In this document: positions 7,679-15,701 of the stretch, in pieces
How positions within the stretch are numbered: the first letter of the stretch is position 1
Layout of the letters: each line of letters begins with the position of its first letter
From: Halomarina pelagica
GTDB taxonomy: Archaea; Halobacteriota; Halobacteria; Halobacteriales; Haloarculaceae
DNA: 64,000 nucleotides
NCBI RefSeq assembly: GCF_024228315.1
Contig: NZ_CP100454.1
Coordinates: 3,286,001 to 3,350,000, forward strand
Direction of reading: 5' to 3'
Made by a program: the position numbers and the translations under genes
The notes under the pieces: generated by a model
Seen by the model: only the letters and a program-made list of their open reading frames with translations
Databases searched by the model: none
Told to the model about the DNA's origin: nothing

Positions 7679-8347
7679 TCACTCGACCGATGCACTCGAA
7701 GCGCCCAGCAGGACGTGTTCGAGGATCGCCTTGTTACCCCGGCGGATGCGCTGGGAGAGCGCCTGCTGGGAGATGCCGAGTTCGTCCGCGAGCGAGGTGA
7801 GCGTCACCTCGCTCGGGGTGTCGAAGTACCCCTCTTCGAGCGCCAGCAAGAGGGCCTCCCGCTGTTCGTCGGTCAGGGAGACGCCGCCGCCCTCGGTTCC
7901 AGTATTGGACAGAGTGTAGACGCGACCGAGCGTGTACGACAGACCGATCTCGAGGCAGTGGTTGTGAAACTCCGAGAGCGTCTCGTGGGAGTGAAACACC
8001 AGGCGGAAGTGCCAGCTCTCGTCGTCGTGACCGTGCGCGCGCAGGATGAGCGCATCGGTGACCGCGAGCCCGTCGATGAACCCCTTCGCCTCGCCGCACC
8101 ACGTGACCGAGTACAGGGTGCGTCCGTCGGTCCGGACGAGACGCGTCAGCTCGCCCACGTCGTCACTGGTTCGAAGCCGCCGTTCGAACGCCTCCATGTC
8201 GCTCCCCCACGCCCAGAGGATCGGCATGGCGTCACCATCGGTCGGGATGATCCGTTCGAACTCGACGTGTACGTCCGAATCGGCAGTGAGGAGCGTACCC
8301 AGGGGAAAGCCGTCCGGCGGAAGGGCGACTTCGGCAATGACTGCCAT
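7679..8347 (-). CDS. HTH-10 (Bat-type) transcriptional regulator, tandem paralog B
   Basis: 222 residues starting MAVIAEVALPPDGFPLGTLL. It aligns along its whole length with paralog A: VEFERIIP, MPILWAWGSDMEAFERRLR, LYSVTWCGEAKGFIDGL, WHFRLVFHSHETLSEFHNHCLE, LGRVYTLSN, then the HTH-10 domain LTDEQREALLLALEEGYFDTP and LADELGISQQALSQRIRR. The sensor halves have diverged strongly while the DNA-binding ends are identical over about 66 bases of DNA. This fits two sensors feeding one regulon. It lies 75 bases upstream of paralog A. Confidence 0.92.
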   Translation of the reverse strand: MAVIAEVALPPDGFPLGTLLTADSDVHVEFERIIPTDGDAMPILWAWGSDMEAFERRLRTSDDVGELTRLVRTDGRTLYSVTWCGEAKGFIDGLAVTDALILRAHGHDDESWHFRLVFHSHETLSEFHNHCLEIGLSYTLGRVYTLSNTGTEGGGVSLTDEQREALLLALEEGYFDTPSEVTLTSLADELGISQQALSQRIRRGNKAILEHVLLGASSASVE

Positions 8348-8619
8348 GCGCTACGTAGGTAGCCGAGCAGCAGCGGCGTAAAGGTTACCCCGGCGATCGA
8401 ATTCGACGAGGCCGCACCCGCCGAGTTCGCCCCGCGAGACGACCGTAGCCGGTCGATACATCGATCCGACTTCAGATAGTTCAGAGATCTAAGCTGGTTA
8501 AGACCTCATTAATAGTTAAGCGAACGATTACGTTATAGAGCGTTAAGATAGTCTGTGACGCCTCCCGCGCTCCGGTCGGCAACGAAGCCTTATTCCCGAC
8601 GCTCGACGTACCCGAGACG
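8348..8619. promoter_or_regulatory. AT-rich regulatory region upstream of the NUDIX gene
   Basis: Between divergent genes, the stretch 8466-8550 is conspicuously AT-rich for this genome. It holds three direct GTTAAG hexamers (8497-8502, 8515-8520, 8542-8547), an ATTAATAG (8509-8516) and a GTTATAGAG (8532-8540), any of which could be a TATA element for the plus-strand genes starting at 8620/8652. The left part (8348-8460) should carry the minus-strand promoter of the HTH-10 gene. Confidence 0.5.
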
Positions 8620-8655
8620 ATGAACGATCACGGGACAGCGGGGGGTTCACCGTGA
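8620..8655 (+). CDS. Possible 11-residue upstream ORF overlapping the NUDIX start
   Basis: An ATG at 8620 opens an 11-codon frame (MNDHGTAGGSP) whose TGA at 8653-8655 overlaps the GTG start of the NUDIX gene in the pattern GTGA. The arrangement would allow translational coupling by termination-reinitiation. It is the first ATG after the AT-rich promoter. There is no family evidence; it may be a leader peptide or chance. Confidence 0.35.
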   Translation: MNDHGTAGGSP

Positions 8656-9206
8656 CGCTCGACGAGTTGTGGTTCCTCGCGGACGAGGCGTCCCGGCGCG
8701 CCGAGCGGGCGTACCACCGACTGTGCGAGCACTCGGACGGCACCCTCGAGTTCACGCGAGAGCGCGCCGTCTCGCGCCGGCGGTTCGAGACGCTCGCGGA
8801 GCGCATCCGGGCGACGGGGGCGCCCTACGGCGCTCACTCGGTCGTCCACCGCGAGTCGGGCGAACTCCTCCTCGTCCGCCACGAGGGGGTCGACATGTGG
8901 GTTCTCCCGGGCGGCGGCGTCGACGGCGACGAGTCGTTCCGCGAGACGGCCCGGCGCGAACTCGCGGAGGAGGCGGGCGTCGAGGTGACCTACGAGGGGC
9001 TGGCGATGCTCACCCGCGTCGAACTCCGTCACGGGAACTACGAGACGTGGGGCGTCCTCCCGGTCTTCGCCGCGCGGGCGGAGACGGTCGAGCCGACCGT
9101 GACGGATCCCGACGGGGAGATCAGCGAGGCGCGCTGGTTCGCCGACCTCCCGGCCGACACGCGCGACCGCGAGGAACTGCTCGCCTGGCGGGCGGAGGCG
9201 CTGTGA
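8652..9206 (+). CDS. NUDIX hydrolase
   Basis: 184 residues from a GTG at 8652. A ~55-residue helical N-terminal extension (MTLDELWFLADEASRRAERAYHR...ETLAERIRATGAP) precedes the NUDIX domain. The NUDIX box is at about residues 88-110: GGGVDGDESFRETARREL then AEEAGV, with all consensus glycine and glutamate positions (REL-x-EE-x-G). Substrate probably a nucleoside diphosphate derivative, not determinable from sequence. The N-terminal extension is typical of haloarchaeal members. The start is chosen because the domain extension begins here and the only upstream ATG (8620) is out of frame. Confidence 0.9.
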   Translation: MTLDELWFLADEASRRAERAYHRLCEHSDGTLEFTRERAVSRRRFETLAERIRATGAPYGAHSVVHRESGELLLVRHEGVDMWVLPGGGVDGDESFRETARRELAEEAGVEVTYEGLAMLTRVELRHGNYETWGVLPVFAARAETVEPTVTDPDGEISEARWFADLPADTRDREELLAWRAEAL

Positions 9207-9262
9207 CCGCGCGACGCACGTGACGGGTCCGCCGGGTCGCCCCCGACGACTCCCGCACGCGG

Positions 9263-10150
9263 TCACCTCGCCGCGCCGACGTCGGCGCACGCGTCCAGCA
9301 GGTGCGCCCGCAGGGCGTCGTGGGCGACGGCGGCGGTCACGTGCCCCTTCTCCACCGTCCGGAGGTCCATCCCGTCGTAGCACCCGCGCTGCTCGTCGTA
9401 CTCGACGAGTCGGTCGTAGCGCGCGAGCAGCGGCGCGACGCCCCCGGACTCGGCGTCGTCGTACGCCGCCTCGAAGTTCAGAACCTCGCGCAGCACCCCC
9501 GGGCGCGACCGGGCCTCCGGGGCGGTGAGGTGGCGGTACGCCGAGGCGGTGAACAGCAGATCCGGTGCCGCGCCCGCGAGCATCGGGACGTACGCGTCCG
9601 CCGTGTCGAACGCCGCCCGGTGGAAGTTCGTCACGAACCCGCCGAGGCTGATACCGGACACGGCCGCGGGACCGTCGAGTCCTTCGACGACCGCCTGCGC
9701 GAGCGCCGCGGACGCGGCGACCATCGCGGCGAAGTTGTCGAGCGACTCCATCGCCGCGAGGTACGCCATCGACGGGACGTCGTGAAAGGCCGCCCTGATC
9801 GCGATGCAGTTCGCGCCGAGCGGTCCGTCCGCGGGACGGACGACGTCGCGAAACGAGTTCGTCGCGGCGTCGTCCGCGTCCGGCCGCTCGCCGCTCCCGT
9901 GGTGGTAGAGGAGCGTCGGCGCGTCGGGGCCGTGCCACTCCGCGACGACCAGCCCGAGCGGCAGTCGCCCGACGAGCGTCCGCGCCACCAGTTCGTGCGT
10001 CCCCGGCGTCAGCGGCGGGCGGTCGAGGCGCACCGCGTCGAGGTGCTCCGCGAGCGGCGGGCTCTCGAGTCGCCGGGAGAAGATCCGCGGACCGACGAGC
10101 GCGGCGGTGGCGCGGACGGTGAGCGCGTCGAGCGCGCCGTGTCGGTTCAC
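9263..10150 (-). CDS. Alpha/beta hydrolase
   Basis: 295 residues starting MNRHGALDALTVRATAALVGPRIF. The nucleophile elbow is SGISLGGF (GxSxG, around residues 165-172), and the oxyanion/second-motif region is LLYHHGSGE (about 79-87). A late EKGHVTA (near residue 271) supplies the likely catalytic histidine. It resembles uncharacterised haloarchaeal hydrolases of about 300 residues. It follows the DUF35 gene by 1 base, so it belongs to the thiolase-DUF35 transcription unit and might hydrolyse an acyl-CoA or ester product; that link is inference. Confidence 0.85.
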   Translation of the reverse strand: MNRHGALDALTVRATAALVGPRIFSRRLESPPLAEHLDAVRLDRPPLTPGTHELVARTLVGRLPLGLVVAEWHGPDAPTLLYHHGSGERPDADDAATNSFRDVVRPADGPLGANCIAIRAAFHDVPSMAYLAAMESLDNFAAMVAASAALAQAVVEGLDGPAAVSGISLGGFVTNFHRAAFDTADAYVPMLAGAAPDLLFTASAYRHLTAPEARSRPGVLREVLNFEAAYDDAESGGVAPLLARYDRLVEYDEQRGCYDGMDLRTVEKGHVTAAVAHDALRAHLLDACADVGAAR

Positions 10151-10151
10151 G

Positions 10152-10595
10152 TCAGACCAGCTCGAAGGCGTGAATCGGCCAGTCGCTCTCGTAGGAGAGC
10201 GCCGCCGACCGCTCCGCGTCGGTGGGCTCCCGGACGACGAGTTCGACCCGCGCGCCGATCTCGACCGCGTCGTACGGCGCGTCCACCCGGCCGGTGAGGC
10301 GAGCGCCGGAGTCGAGTTCGACGATCGCGACGGTGTACGGCGCGAGGTCGGCGAACGCCGGCGGCGGCGTCCGGACCTCGGTGTGGGAGACGACCGTTCC
10401 CGAACGCGGCTGTTCCTCGACGTCCACCGCCCGATTCCCGCAGGCGTAGCAGGCTGGGCGTGGGGGGACGAGCGCCGCCCCGCAGTCCCCGCAGGTCGCG
10501 CCGAGGAGCCGTCCCTCGGAGAGCGCCGCGAAGAACCCCGGCAGGGTGAACGGGCTGTCGGCGTCGAGGTCGTCTGGCGCGAGCGGTCCGGTCAT
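10152..10595 (-). CDS. Zn-ribbon/OB-fold DUF35 protein, thiolase partner
   Basis: 147 residues. N-terminal rubredoxin-like zinc ribbon with two CxxC motifs (CGDCG and CYACG at about residues 35-55), followed by an OB-fold region (SGTVVSHTEVRTPPP, YTVAIVELDSGARLTGRV). DUF35 proteins bridge thiolase and HMG-CoA synthase in archaea and shuttle acyl-CoA. Its ATG overlaps the thiolase stop by 4 bases (ATGA), so translation is coupled. No HMG-CoA synthase gene is adjacent, so the complex here may be thiolase-DUF35 only. Confidence 0.92.
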   Translation of the reverse strand: MTGPLAPDDLDADSPFTLPGFFAALSEGRLLGATCGDCGAALVPPRPACYACGNRAVDVEEQPRSGTVVSHTEVRTPPPAFADLAPYTVAIVELDSGARLTGRVDAPYDAVEIGARVELVVREPTDAERSAALSYESDWPIHAFELV

Positions 10596-11758
10596 GTCGC
10601 GGTCACCACGTGCGAGACGGTCACGGCGTCGGCGACGCCGCCCTCGTTGACCAGGAGCGCCGTCCGGGCGTCCTCGACCTGTCGCTCGCCGGCCCGGCCG
10701 GTGAGCTGTTCGTACGCCTCGACGGCCTGGGCGATCCCCGTCGCGCCGATGGGGTGGCCGCGCGCCTTCAGCCCGCCGCTCGTGCTGAGGCGCACGTCGG
10801 TCCAGCCGTCGGAGCGCTCGGCCGGGTCGAGCGCGCTCTCGTAGCCCAGCCCGCGCGGGGCGAACCCGACCGCCTCCGAGAGGAGCGCCTCGCAGACGGT
10901 GAACGCGTCGTGGACCTCCGCGAGGTCGACGTCCTCGGGTCCGACGCCCGCCTCCCCGTAGGCCCGCTCGGCGGCGACGTTCGCCCCCTCGACGAACGTC
11001 AGGTCCCGCGCTGCGACGCCGATGTTGTTCGCGGCCGCGCCGACGCCCGCCACCCGTACTTGCTCGTCGCGCTGGACGAGGTCGTCCGCGAGTTCCGGCG
11101 TGGTCACGAGCGCGACGGCCGCCCCGTCGGAGACGGGCGCGCAGTCGAACAGCTTCAGCGGCGGCGCGATGTAGTTCGACTCGAGGACGGCGTCGAGGTC
11201 GATCTCGCGGCGGAACTGCGCGCGCGGGTTCCGAGCCGCGTTCCGGTGGTTCTTCACGGCGATGCGCGCGAGGTCCGCCTCGGTCGCGTCATGCTCGTGG
11301 AGGTACCGCTGTGCGAGCAGCGCGTACTGGCTGGGCGCGGTGATCCCCGAGCGCTGTTCGAGCGCGCGGTCGAACGCCGCGGAGAGGGCGTCGGTCGCGC
11401 CGGCCGTCCCGCCCGCGGTCATCTTCTCGACGCCGCAGGCGAGGACGGCCTCGTGGGTCCCCCGACGCACGTCCTCGACCGCGTGGCGGAGCGCGAGCGC
11501 CCCGGCGGCGGCACAGCCCTCGACGCGCTCGGCGGGGACGTTCCGCAGCCCCGCCCACTCCGCGAGGAGCGTCCCGTACATGATCTGGTGCTCGTACGCC
11601 TCCGACTGGTTGCCGACGTAGAGGGCCTCCACCACCTCCGCGGGGTCGGGGAGCCCCTCGAACGCCTCCGCCAGCGCGACCGAGAAGAGGTCCCGGCCGG
11701 GCAGGTCGGTGCGACCGATCGGCGAACAGCCGACCGCGACGATCCGTGGGTCTGGCAT
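10592..11758 (-). CDS. Thiolase-family protein (acetyl-CoA acetyltransferase / SCP-x type)
   Basis: 388 residues from the ATG at 11758 (MPDPRIVAVGCSPIGRTDLPGRDLFSVAL). The active-site cysteine region is VEGCAAAGALALRHAVEDV (about residues 80-98). The C-terminal part shows SEVHDAFT-like LAEVHDAFTVCEALL and STSGGLKARGHPIGATGIAQAVE with the GHPIGATG histidine motif. The terminal cysteine seen in classic biosynthetic thiolases is replaced by the SCP-x-type arrangement, which is common in archaeal DUF35-linked thiolases. It is the first gene of a three-gene unit with DUF35 and an alpha/beta hydrolase. Confidence 0.92.
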   Translation of the reverse strand: MPDPRIVAVGCSPIGRTDLPGRDLFSVALAEAFEGLPDPAEVVEALYVGNQSEAYEHQIMYGTLLAEWAGLRNVPAERVEGCAAAGALALRHAVEDVRRGTHEAVLACGVEKMTAGGTAGATDALSAAFDRALEQRSGITAPSQYALLAQRYLHEHDATEADLARIAVKNHRNAARNPRAQFRREIDLDAVLESNYIAPPLKLFDCAPVSDGAAVALVTTPELADDLVQRDEQVRVAGVGAAANNIGVAARDLTFVEGANVAAERAYGEAGVGPEDVDLAEVHDAFTVCEALLSEAVGFAPRGLGYESALDPAERSDGWTDVRLSTSGGLKARGHPIGATGIAQAVEAYEQLTGRAGERQVEDARTALLVNEGGVADAVTVSHVVTAT

Positions 11759-11760
11759 GC

Positions 11761-11773
11761 GTGCACACTGCAC
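11761..11773 (-). promoter_or_regulatory. Short palindrome before the thiolase start
   Basis: Arms GTGCA and TGCAC separated by 3 bases end two bases from the thiolase ATG. Further upstream on the minus strand a GATTTAG-like element (about 11783-11790) may be the TATA box, so the palindrome would cover the transcription start. It could be an operator; arms of 5 bases are short and may be chance. Confidence 0.35.
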
Positions 11774-11880
11774 GAGCACCGCTAAATCGTTTCGCCCTCG
11801 CCGCACCGGTTCGTCCGGTTCGCGTGACCGTCTCCCGCCCCGACCGGGTAAATCGTCCCCTACTCGGGACGGATCGGCCG

Positions 11881-12708
11881 CTACTCCGGACCGAACGTCT
11901 CTCCCGGGCGCGCGTCGGCGTCCATCCGCCGGAGGGCGGCGCGGGCGTTCGCGGCGTCGTAGCCGAACAGCACGTCCTTCGAGTAGGCGTCCGCCACCTC
12001 GCTCGCCTTGATGAGGCGATCGACGTCGACGTTGACGGCGTACAGCTCGATCGAGAACGGCGTCACCAGCTCGTCGACGAAGCCCGAGGCGATCACCTCG
12101 AGCCAGTAGGTCGTCGAGTAGGCCATGTCGTAGATCGGGACGACGAACTCGTCCACGTAGTCGTCCAGCGCGGCGGGGTCGAGCCCCGCGCGCTCCCGGA
12201 GGTGCCCGGGGTACGGGTCGGGGTAGAGCGTGAGGTGGAGGCGACCGGGCACGCGCTCGCGCGCCTCGGCGACGAACTCCTCGATGACGTGCGCGCGCCA
12301 CTCGAAGCGATCCTCGAAGTCGCTCTCCTCGAACCGCCGCCGACACCGATCGCAGTAGCAGTACTCCGGGCGGGGAAAGCCCACGTCGTCGAGGCGAACG
12401 TCCGGCGAGACCGCCGCGCAGTCCTCGATCGTTTCCAACAACCCCTCGCGGTACGTATCGTGCGTGGGACAGACGTAGGACCAGTCGAAGAACTGGCGCT
12501 CGCGCGTGGCGGGCTGTCCCTCGTCGTTCACCGGCAGGAGGTCGGGTTCGGCCCGCGTCGCGGCGTTGTCCGCGAAGCAGGAGACCATGTTCACCGCCCC
12601 GGGGACGGGGTCGGAGGCGCGCCCGGAGACGTCCTTGGCCTCGTAGAACCGCCGGTCGAACTCCTCCCACTCCAGTTCGGGCGGGTTGCGCGTGACGACG
12701 CCGTACAT
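11881..12708 (-). CDS. Uncharacterised protein with glycoside-hydrolase-like features
   Basis: 275 residues from the ATG at 12708 (MYGVVTRNPPELEWEEFDRRFYEAKD). A central segment DVRLDDVGFPRPEYCYCDRCRRRFEES has the CxCxxC pattern followed by RRF that recurs in putative TIM-barrel glycosidases, where catalytic acids follow strand ends. Strands such as RLHLTLYPDPYPGHL and EFVVPIYDMAYSTTYWLEVI fit a barrel. No signal peptide. The family is not identified with certainty and the reaction is unknown. It stands alone, with 122 bases before the thiolase unit. Confidence 0.5.
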   Translation of the reverse strand: MYGVVTRNPPELEWEEFDRRFYEAKDVSGRASDPVPGAVNMVSCFADNAATRAEPDLLPVNDEGQPATRERQFFDWSYVCPTHDTYREGLLETIEDCAAVSPDVRLDDVGFPRPEYCYCDRCRRRFEESDFEDRFEWRAHVIEEFVAEARERVPGRLHLTLYPDPYPGHLRERAGLDPAALDDYVDEFVVPIYDMAYSTTYWLEVIASGFVDELVTPFSIELYAVNVDVDRLIKASEVADAYSKDVLFGYDAANARAALRRMDADARPGETFGPE

Positions 12709-12818
12709 GCCCTCCGCTTGCGCGGGGGCACGCCTAAGTGGTTCGTTCGGCGGGGACCGCGCCCCGGGGAGGGACGTGTCCGAAGGATTCGGTCCGGTCG
12801 TCTGTTCGGGTCGTTCGG

Positions 12819-12887
12819 CTATCGCTTCACGTAGAACGCGACGGCGATAGTGACCAGTGCGACGAGTGCGAGTACTTTCTTGGACAT
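12819..12887 (-). CDS. 22-residue membrane microprotein
   Basis: An ATG at 12887 opens a 22-codon frame, MSKKVLALVALVTIAVAFYV followed by two basic residues and TAG. It is a single hydrophobic helix flanked by lysines at both ends, a composition that random frames in this GC-rich DNA rarely give. A minus-strand AT-rich element (AAAGATTATG, about 12914-12923) lies at a distance suited to a promoter. It follows pyrI by 56 bases on the same strand. Function unknown; possibly a small membrane-bound regulator. Confidence 0.55.
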   Translation of the reverse strand: MSKKVLALVALVTIAVAFYVKR

Positions 12888-12943
12888 CGACCGATCGATC
12901 GCCGCGACGGATCATAATCTTTCCCCCTCGTCGACTGAACGGT

Positions 12944-13396
12944 TCAGATGTGGTCGGCGATGTCCCGTCGGATGATCGTGTCGCAGTAGGCACACCGAAC
13001 GCCGGCGTCGAGGACTTCGAAGGCGGACGCTACCGGCTCGTCTCCCGTCGTGATGCAGTTGGGGTTCGGGCAGGCGAGCACGCCCTCCACGCGGTCGGGA
13101 CGGACGACGCGGTTCTTCTCGACCACCTCGTAGTCGCGGACGATGTTGATCGAGGCGGCGGGCGCGATGAGCGAGATGACGTCCACCTCCGCCTGGCTGA
13201 GTTCGCGGCCCTCGACCTTCACGATGTCCTTCCGGCCGAGCTTGTCGCTCGGGACGTTCATCCCGACGCTGACCGTCTCGCCGGCGGAACCGTCGATGCC
13301 GAGGATGGCGAGCACCTTGAGTGCCTGCCCGCCGGGGACGTGGTCGATGACGGTGCCGTCGCGGATCTTGGAGACGCGGAGCGTGTCGTCGCTCAT
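12944..13396 (-). CDS. pyrI: Aspartate carbamoyltransferase regulatory subunit
   Basis: 150 residues. The N-terminal allosteric domain carries [29 protein letters not shown] and the C-terminal zinc domain carries four cysteines in CPNPNCIT and [10 protein letters not shown], the zinc site that contacts PyrB. The family binds ATP/CTP and controls de novo pyrimidine synthesis. It overlaps pyrB by 4 bases (ATGA), so subunits are made from a coupled message. Length is standard. Confidence 0.97.
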   Translation of the reverse strand: MSDDTLRVSKIRDGTVIDHVPGGQALKVLAILGIDGSAGETVSVGMNVPSDKLGRKDIVKVEGRELSQAEVDVISLIAPAASINIVRDYEVVEKNRVVRPDRVEGVLACPNPNCITTGDEPVASAFEVLDAGVRCAYCDTIIRRDIADHI

Positions 13397-14298
13397 CGGT
13401 CCTCACCCCCGATCATCGCGTCGAGCAGCGCCATGCGGACGGGGACGCCGTTGTGCGCCTGCTCGAAGTACTTCGCGCGAGTCGTGTCGTCGACGTCGGC
13501 CGAGATCTCGTCCACGCGCGGAAGCGGGTGCATCACGACGAGGTCCTCGCGGGCGGCCGCGAGCGTCCCCTCGTCGATCCGGTACTGCCCCGCGACGGCG
13601 CGGTACTCGTTCTCGTCGGGGAAGCGCTCGCGCTGGATGCGCGTCACGTAGAGCACGTCCAGTTCCGAGAGCACCTCCTCCAGGTCGGTGTGTTCGCGGA
13701 CCTGCGCGCCCGCCTCGTGGAGGTCGTAGCGCACCGACCGCGGCAACCGGAGGCTCTCGGGGCTGACGAAGTGCTGGCGGGCGTCGAAGTTCGTGAGGGC
13801 CGACGCGAGCGAGTGGACCGTCCGGCCGTACTTCAGGTCGCCCATGATCCCGATGGTGAGGTCGTCCAGCCCCGCGTTCTCGCGGATCGTATAGAGGTCG
13901 AGCAGCGTCTGGGAGGGGTGCTGTCCGGCCCCGTCGCCCGCGTTGATGAGCGGGACGTCGACGAACTCGCTCGCCATCTTCGCCGCCCCCTCGCTCGGGT
14001 GCCGGAGGACGATCGCGTCGGCGTACCCCTCGACGACGCGCACCGTGTCGGCGAGCGTCTCGCCCTTCTTCACCGAGGAGGTCTCGACGGGCCCCATGTC
14101 GACGGTGGTTCCGCCGAGGCGCTTCATCGCGGCGTCGAAGCTCATCTTCGTCCGCGTGCTCGGCTCGAAGAACAGGAGCGCGAGGATCGCGTCGCCGTGA
14201 TCCGGGGGGTCGTCCGCGATGGTCGCGGCACGGTCGAGCACGGCCTCGATGTCGTCCCGCGAGAGCTGTTTCGCGCTGATCAGGTGGTCGTGCCGCAT
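13393..14298 (-). CDS. pyrB: Aspartate carbamoyltransferase catalytic subunit
   Basis: 301 residues from the ATG at 14298 ([24 protein letters not shown]). The carbamoyl-phosphate site [12 protein letters not shown] (about residues 46-57), the SVKKGET loop, RHPSEGA, and HPLPRVDEI motif are all intact. It condenses carbamoyl phosphate and aspartate to N-carbamoylaspartate. A much longer upstream frame is rejected, as the conserved start is here. It shares an intergenic promoter region with the divergent MinD-like gene, which holds an inverted repeat (14305-14327). Confidence 0.97.
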   Translation of the reverse strand: MRHDHLISAKQLSRDDIEAVLDRAATIADDPPDHGDAILALLFFEPSTRTKMSFDAAMKRLGGTTVDMGPVETSSVKKGETLADTVRVVEGYADAIVLRHPSEGAAKMASEFVDVPLINAGDGAGQHPSQTLLDLYTIRENAGLDDLTIGIMGDLKYGRTVHSLASALTNFDARQHFVSPESLRLPRSVRYDLHEAGAQVREHTDLEEVLSELDVLYVTRIQRERFPDENEYRAVAGQYRIDEGTLAAAREDLVVMHPLPRVDEISADVDDTTRAKYFEQAHNGVPVRMALLDAMIGGEDR

Positions 14299-14304
14299 CA
14301 GTTG

Positions 14305-14327
14305 CAAGCCGGACACCGAGGGGCTTG
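14305..14327. promoter_or_regulatory. Inverted repeat in the pyrB / MinD-like divergent promoter region
   Basis: Arms CAAGCC (14305-14310) and GGCTTG (14322-14327) with an 11-base spacer lie 7 bases upstream of the pyrB ATG. The symmetry and place suggest an operator or leader hairpin for the pyrimidine operon. No regulator is identified. Confidence 0.35.
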
Positions 14328-14380
14328 AATCTCCCGAACCGCACCGTGGGTTTACGTAGGAGGACGGACCCAGCGACGGT

Positions 14381-15055
14381 ATGCTGGCGGTCGCAGGCGG
14401 CAAGGGCGGGGTCGGGAAGACGACGACGACGCTCTGTCTCGCGGAGGCGCTCGCGCGGATCGAGGGGCGAGCCGTGGCCGTGGACGCAGACAGGGAGATG
14501 CCGGACCTCGCTCGAGCGGCCGGACTCGAAGACGGGACGCGCGAAGCGCCGAGGGGGGACGTCGCCGCGATCGCCGAGGGGCGGTCCCCCGGCGAGGCCG
14601 GTCGGCCGCTCCCCTCGAACCCGCGCGTTACCGTCGTCTCGACCCGCCGCTGCTCGGCGGCGACCCTCCGTCGCGCACTCTCGGCGATGCTCGAGGCGGA
14701 CGCGCCGGTGCTCGTCGACTGCCCGGCGGGCGCGGGTCGCGACGCGGCGCTCCCGCTTCGATGCGCGGAGCGCGCGCTCGTCGTCTCGACGCCGACGCCC
14801 GCCAGCCTCCGCGACGCGGCGAAGACCGTCGCGATGGCCGAGGCGCTCGGCACGCCCGTCGTCGGCGCGGCGGTCACCCGGTGCGACGGCGTCCCGGAGA
14901 CGGCGTCCCGGCTGCTCACCTGTCCGATTCGCGCCCGCATCCCCCCGGCGACGTCGCCCCGATCGAACCGCGGCGTACGTGCGGCGTACGCGGGGCTCGC
15001 CGAACGTTTTATTTCATTGAACACTAACCAAAATAGCTATACATACACGGACTAA
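14381..15055 (+). CDS. MinD/ParA-like P-loop ATPase
   Basis: 224 residues. The deviant Walker A motif [10 protein letters not shown] is at residues 6-15 and the switch-like [17 protein letters not shown] follows at about 112-128. The fold is the SIMIBI class used for positioning and partitioning. The C-terminus lacks a visible amphipathic membrane-targeting helix: it ends in an asparagine/tyrosine-rich tail encoded by AT-rich DNA that doubles as the promoter of the next gene. It is shorter than typical MinD (about 260 residues). Co-oriented with the KaiC-like gene 19 bases downstream, suggesting a functional pair. Confidence 0.85.
   Translation: MLAVAGGKGGVGKTTTTLCLAEALARIEGRAVAVDADREMPDLARAAGLEDGTREAPRGDVAAIAEGRSPGEAGRPLPSNPRVTVVSTRRCSAATLRRALSAMLEADAPVLVDCPAGAGRDAALPLRCAERALVVSTPTPASLRDAAKTVAMAEALGTPVVGAAVTRCDGVPETASRLLTCPIRARIPPATSPRSNRGVRAAYAGLAERFISLNTNQNSYTYTD
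15003..15050 (+). promoter_or_regulatory. Promoter of the KaiC-like gene inside the MinD-like gene's 3' end
   Basis: AT-rich stretch with TTTATTTC (15008-15015) and AATAGCTATACATAC (about 15032-15047), both TATA-like, just before the ATG at 15075. It lets the second gene be transcribed separately from the first. Confidence 0.5.
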
Positions 15056-15074
15056 TGAAATCCCGTGAAGTGAG

Positions 15075-15701
15075 ATGGTCGAGAGGCTCCAGACGGGCGT
15101 CGACGTGCTCGACCGGAAGCTCGGCGGCGGCATCCCCGCCGGGAGTCTGGTCGCGCTCTGTGCGCCCCCCGCGAGCCAGGCGGAGTTGTTCCTCCACGAA
15201 CTCACCGCGACCCGGGGGACGCTCTACGTCACGCTCGCGCGCACGGAGGCCGCCGTCGCGGATAGCTTCCGGAACTCACCGACGCGGGCGGGCACGCCCA
15301 CCGTCAGGCACGTCACCGGCGACGCGCCCCTCGACAACGCGGCGAAGCTCGTGAGCGCGCTCCCGGAGACCTCCAACCTCATCGTCGACCCGGCGGACGT
15401 CCTCGAACGGCACGACCAGGACCGCTATCGAAACTTCCTGAACGGACTCCAGAACCACATCCAGAACACGGGCGGAGTAGCGGTACTCTACTGCCTCGAC
15501 GGGGTGGCCGTCCCGACGGGTCGAGACACGACCAGACACGTGGCGGACATCGTCTTCGACCTCGAAACGCGCGTCGGGAACGACGCCGTCGAGAACCGCC
15601 TCACCGTCCCCAAGTTCCGCGGCGGCCGTGCGCTCCCGGACGTGGTGAAGCTCGAACTCGCGGAGGGGGTCACCATCGACACGAGCCGGGACATCGCGTA
15701 G
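15075..15701 (+). CDS. KaiC/RadA-like protein with degenerate P-loop
   Basis: 208 residues. The start MVERLQTGVDVLDRKLGGGIPAGSLVALCAPP matches KaiC/Rad55-type proteins, but the Walker A loop GxxxxGKT is replaced by APPASQAEL (residues 30-38), lacking the lysine. The second half (HVADIVFDLETRVGNDAVENRLTVPKFRGGRALPDVVKLEL) retains the RecA-fold core. ATP binding by the usual loop is therefore doubtful, and the protein may be a regulatory or scaffolding relative. Such degenerate haloarchaeal proteins are often listed as HTR-like regulators. It follows the MinD-like ATPase. Confidence 0.8.
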   Translation: MVERLQTGVDVLDRKLGGGIPAGSLVALCAPPASQAELFLHELTATRGTLYVTLARTEAAVADSFRNSPTRAGTPTVRHVTGDAPLDNAAKLVSALPETSNLIVDPADVLERHDQDRYRNFLNGLQNHIQNTGGVAVLYCLDGVAVPTGRDTTRHVADIVFDLETRVGNDAVENRLTVPKFRGGRALPDVVKLELAEGVTIDTSRDIA

